From Sedimentibacter saalensis (GTDB lineage Bacteria > Bacillota > Clostridia > Tissierellales > Sedimentibacteraceae), in the NCBI RefSeq assembly GCF_007830175.1, contig NZ_VLKH01000001.1:62001-126000 (forward strand): a DNA stretch of 64,000 nt, read 5' to 3'. Under the pieces are notes generated by a model. That model made no database searches. It was given only the letters and a program-made list of their open reading frames with translations, and was not told the origin of the DNA. How positions within the stretch are numbered: position 1 is the stretch's first letter; each line of letters starts with the position of its first letter. Made by a program: the position numbers and the translations under genes. Positions 63,180 through 64,000 of this stretch are shown piece after piece.

Positions 63180-63350
63180 AAGCACATCAGAAATATTGTG
63201 CTCTGACCATTGACAAACCTCGGTACTGTCATCCTGAACGATAGTGAAGGATCTCATCTTTGTTGAAAACATGAGATTCTTCGAGCAAGCTCTCAGAATG
63301 ACAACGCCAAATTTAAACTTTGTCATCAACCGAAGCACATCAGAAATATT
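63180..63350. repeat. Family B insertion flanked by an 18-bp direct repeat
   Basis: AAGCACATCAGAAATATT occurs at 63180-63197 and again at 63333-63350. Between them lies a 135-base segment with the family B core (GTCATCCTGAACG ... CTCAGAATGAC). The right copy forms half of an intact terminator; the left copy is an orphan half-arm. Confidence 0.7.
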
Positions 63351-63365
63351 CTGATGTGCTTTTTG
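63334..63365 (+). terminator. Terminator after the DUF4153 gene
   Basis: AGCACATCAG and CTGATGTGCT pair around AAATATT and are followed by TTTTTGT. Confidence 0.85.
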
Positions 63366-63399
63366 TATTCAAAAATATTTTTAATTTTTAAAATATTAG

Positions 63400-63427
63400 T
63401 TGTGTATTTATAAAGGTATGTTATAAT
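63400..63427 (+). promoter_or_regulatory. Promoter of the aminotransferase gene
   Basis: TTGTGT (63400-63405), 16-base spacer, TATAAT (63422-63427), about 48 bases before the ATG. Confidence 0.6.
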
Positions 63428-63474
63428 AGTTATACATTAGAGGTCTTACCTTAATATAACTTTACGGAGGTATA

Positions 63475-64000
63475 ATGAAAAACAAATTCATATCAAAAAG
63501 ATACTGGAAAAATAACTCCACACCTATGGGCCAGGTGGATGAACTTGCTAAAAATTTCGATGATGTAATCAATTTAAGCCTTGGTGATCCTGATTTGATT
63601 ACTCACAACATCATAATTGATAACGCATTTAAGGATGCTAGGCAGGGACACACAAAGTATACGGATTTTAGAGGCGACCCTGAACTTAGATGCGAAATAG
63701 CAAAATTCTACAAAGAAGAATATGCACTTGACGTCCATGATAAAGAAATATTTGTAACAACAAGCGGATGTCTGGCAATGTACCTGGTTCTTGAAGCAAT
63801 TCTCGATGATGGCGATGAGGTCATATTGCAGGCACCATACTTCACTCCTTACTATCAGCAGGTTGAACTGGCAAGAGGAATTCCCGTGGAACTTTCCACC
63901 TATGAAGAAGATGATTTTCAAATAAGCTTTGATAAACTTGAAAAATTAATCAATGAAAGAACAAAAGCAATAATAATAAATTCCCCATGCAATCCCACAG
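63475..64000 (+). CDS. PLP-dependent aminotransferase class I/II (cut by window end)
   Basis: The frame opens with ATG at 63475 after TTACGGAGG and stays open to the window end, giving the first 175 residues. INLSLGDPDLITHNIIIDNA, GHTKYTDFRGDPELRCEIA, VTTSGCLAMYLVLEAILDDG (PLP phosphate-binding loop) and EVILQAPYFTPYYQQVELA lead to INSPCNPT, the conserved NxPxNPT segment. Fold type I aminotransferase; the amino-acid substrate and the catalytic lysine lie beyond the window. Confidence 0.88.
   Translation, partial: MKNKFISKRYWKNNSTPMGQVDELAKNFDDVINLSLGDPDLITHNIIIDNAFKDARQGHTKYTDFRGDPELRCEIAKFYKEEYALDVHDKEIFVTTSGCLAMYLVLEAILDDGDEVILQAPYFTPYYQQVELARGIPVELSTYEEDDFQISFDKLEKLINERTKAIIINSPCNPT

Overview
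The window is low-GC, Gram-positive chromosomal DNA. It most resembles an anaerobic member of the Clostridia/Tissierellia: T-box leaders control ileS and a tryptophan transporter, promoters are of the sigma-A type with strong AGGAGG ribosome sites, there is a CooS-type carbon monoxide dehydrogenase homologue and several radical-SAM/Fe-S proteins, and short hairpin repeats are scattered between genes. I cannot name the species from sequence alone.

Region 1 (1-13315) is accessory DNA. After the tail of an IS110-family transposase there is a decayed Tn7-like transposon. Its two ends (from 705, and ending at 13315) face each other, begin TGTTGATG and carry repeated GTGACAA-type sites like TnsB-binding sites. 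A frameshifted tnsE (9313-10841) and wrecks of tnsD/tniQ and possibly tnsC (12770-13140) lie inside, and no intact tnsA, tnsB or tnsC is present. The right end abuts the stop codon of rlmD. The main cargo is a nine-gene leftward operon (8775 to 904) combining TIR-family immune proteins (two ThsB-like TIRs, a SEFIR protein broken by an in-frame amber codon, a 616-residue TIR-SLOG protein and a small membrane protein) with nucleotide-modification proteins (Nmad2-like, thymidylate-kinase-like, 5-hmdU-kinase-helical/aGPT-Pplase-like and thymidylate-synthase-like). This is the best candidate for an undescribed anti-phage system: a Thoeris-like NAD module coupled to pyrimidine-nucleotide chemistry. 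A type III restriction Res remnant and an AraC-phosphotransferase fusion complete the cargo.

Region 2 (13316-30450) is ordinary chromosome: rlmD, a thioesterase, a flavodoxin-like protein and ptsI leftward; aroD rightward; ileS with an isoleucine T-box; a DAO-Rieske oxidoreductase; a TrmN6-like methyltransferase; and an oligopeptide/nickel-type ABC transporter operon.

Region 3 (30750-40700) holds a small membrane protein with an ABC exporter and a metallo-hydrolase, a C39-like protease-fold protein, a zinc-ribbon protein, a trpXXYZ-like transporter behind a tryptophan T-box, and a CCA-adding enzyme.

Region 4 (40900-48200) contains a radical-SAM protein facing a paralogue that has lost its cluster cysteines, a TetR regulator, a CooS homologue with a C-cluster cysteine replaced by glutamate, and a PAS histidine kinase.

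Region 5 (48700-57650) is a cell-surface locus: an SLH protein, a DUF5305 protein, three proteins with SipW-type signal peptides (one TasA/camelysin-like), an unusually large SipW-like signal peptidase and a NarL-type two-component pair.

Region 6 (57950-64000) has tRNA-Ser(GGA), a DegV protein, an FMN reductase, an HD-GYP protein, a DUF4153 membrane protein and the start of an aminotransferase. Intergenic gaps throughout are filled with three repeat families, here called A (short GGGCGGA/GGGAGGA hairpins), B (GTCATCCTGA...TCAGAATGAC elements) and C (two-hairpin elements), some nested in one another.
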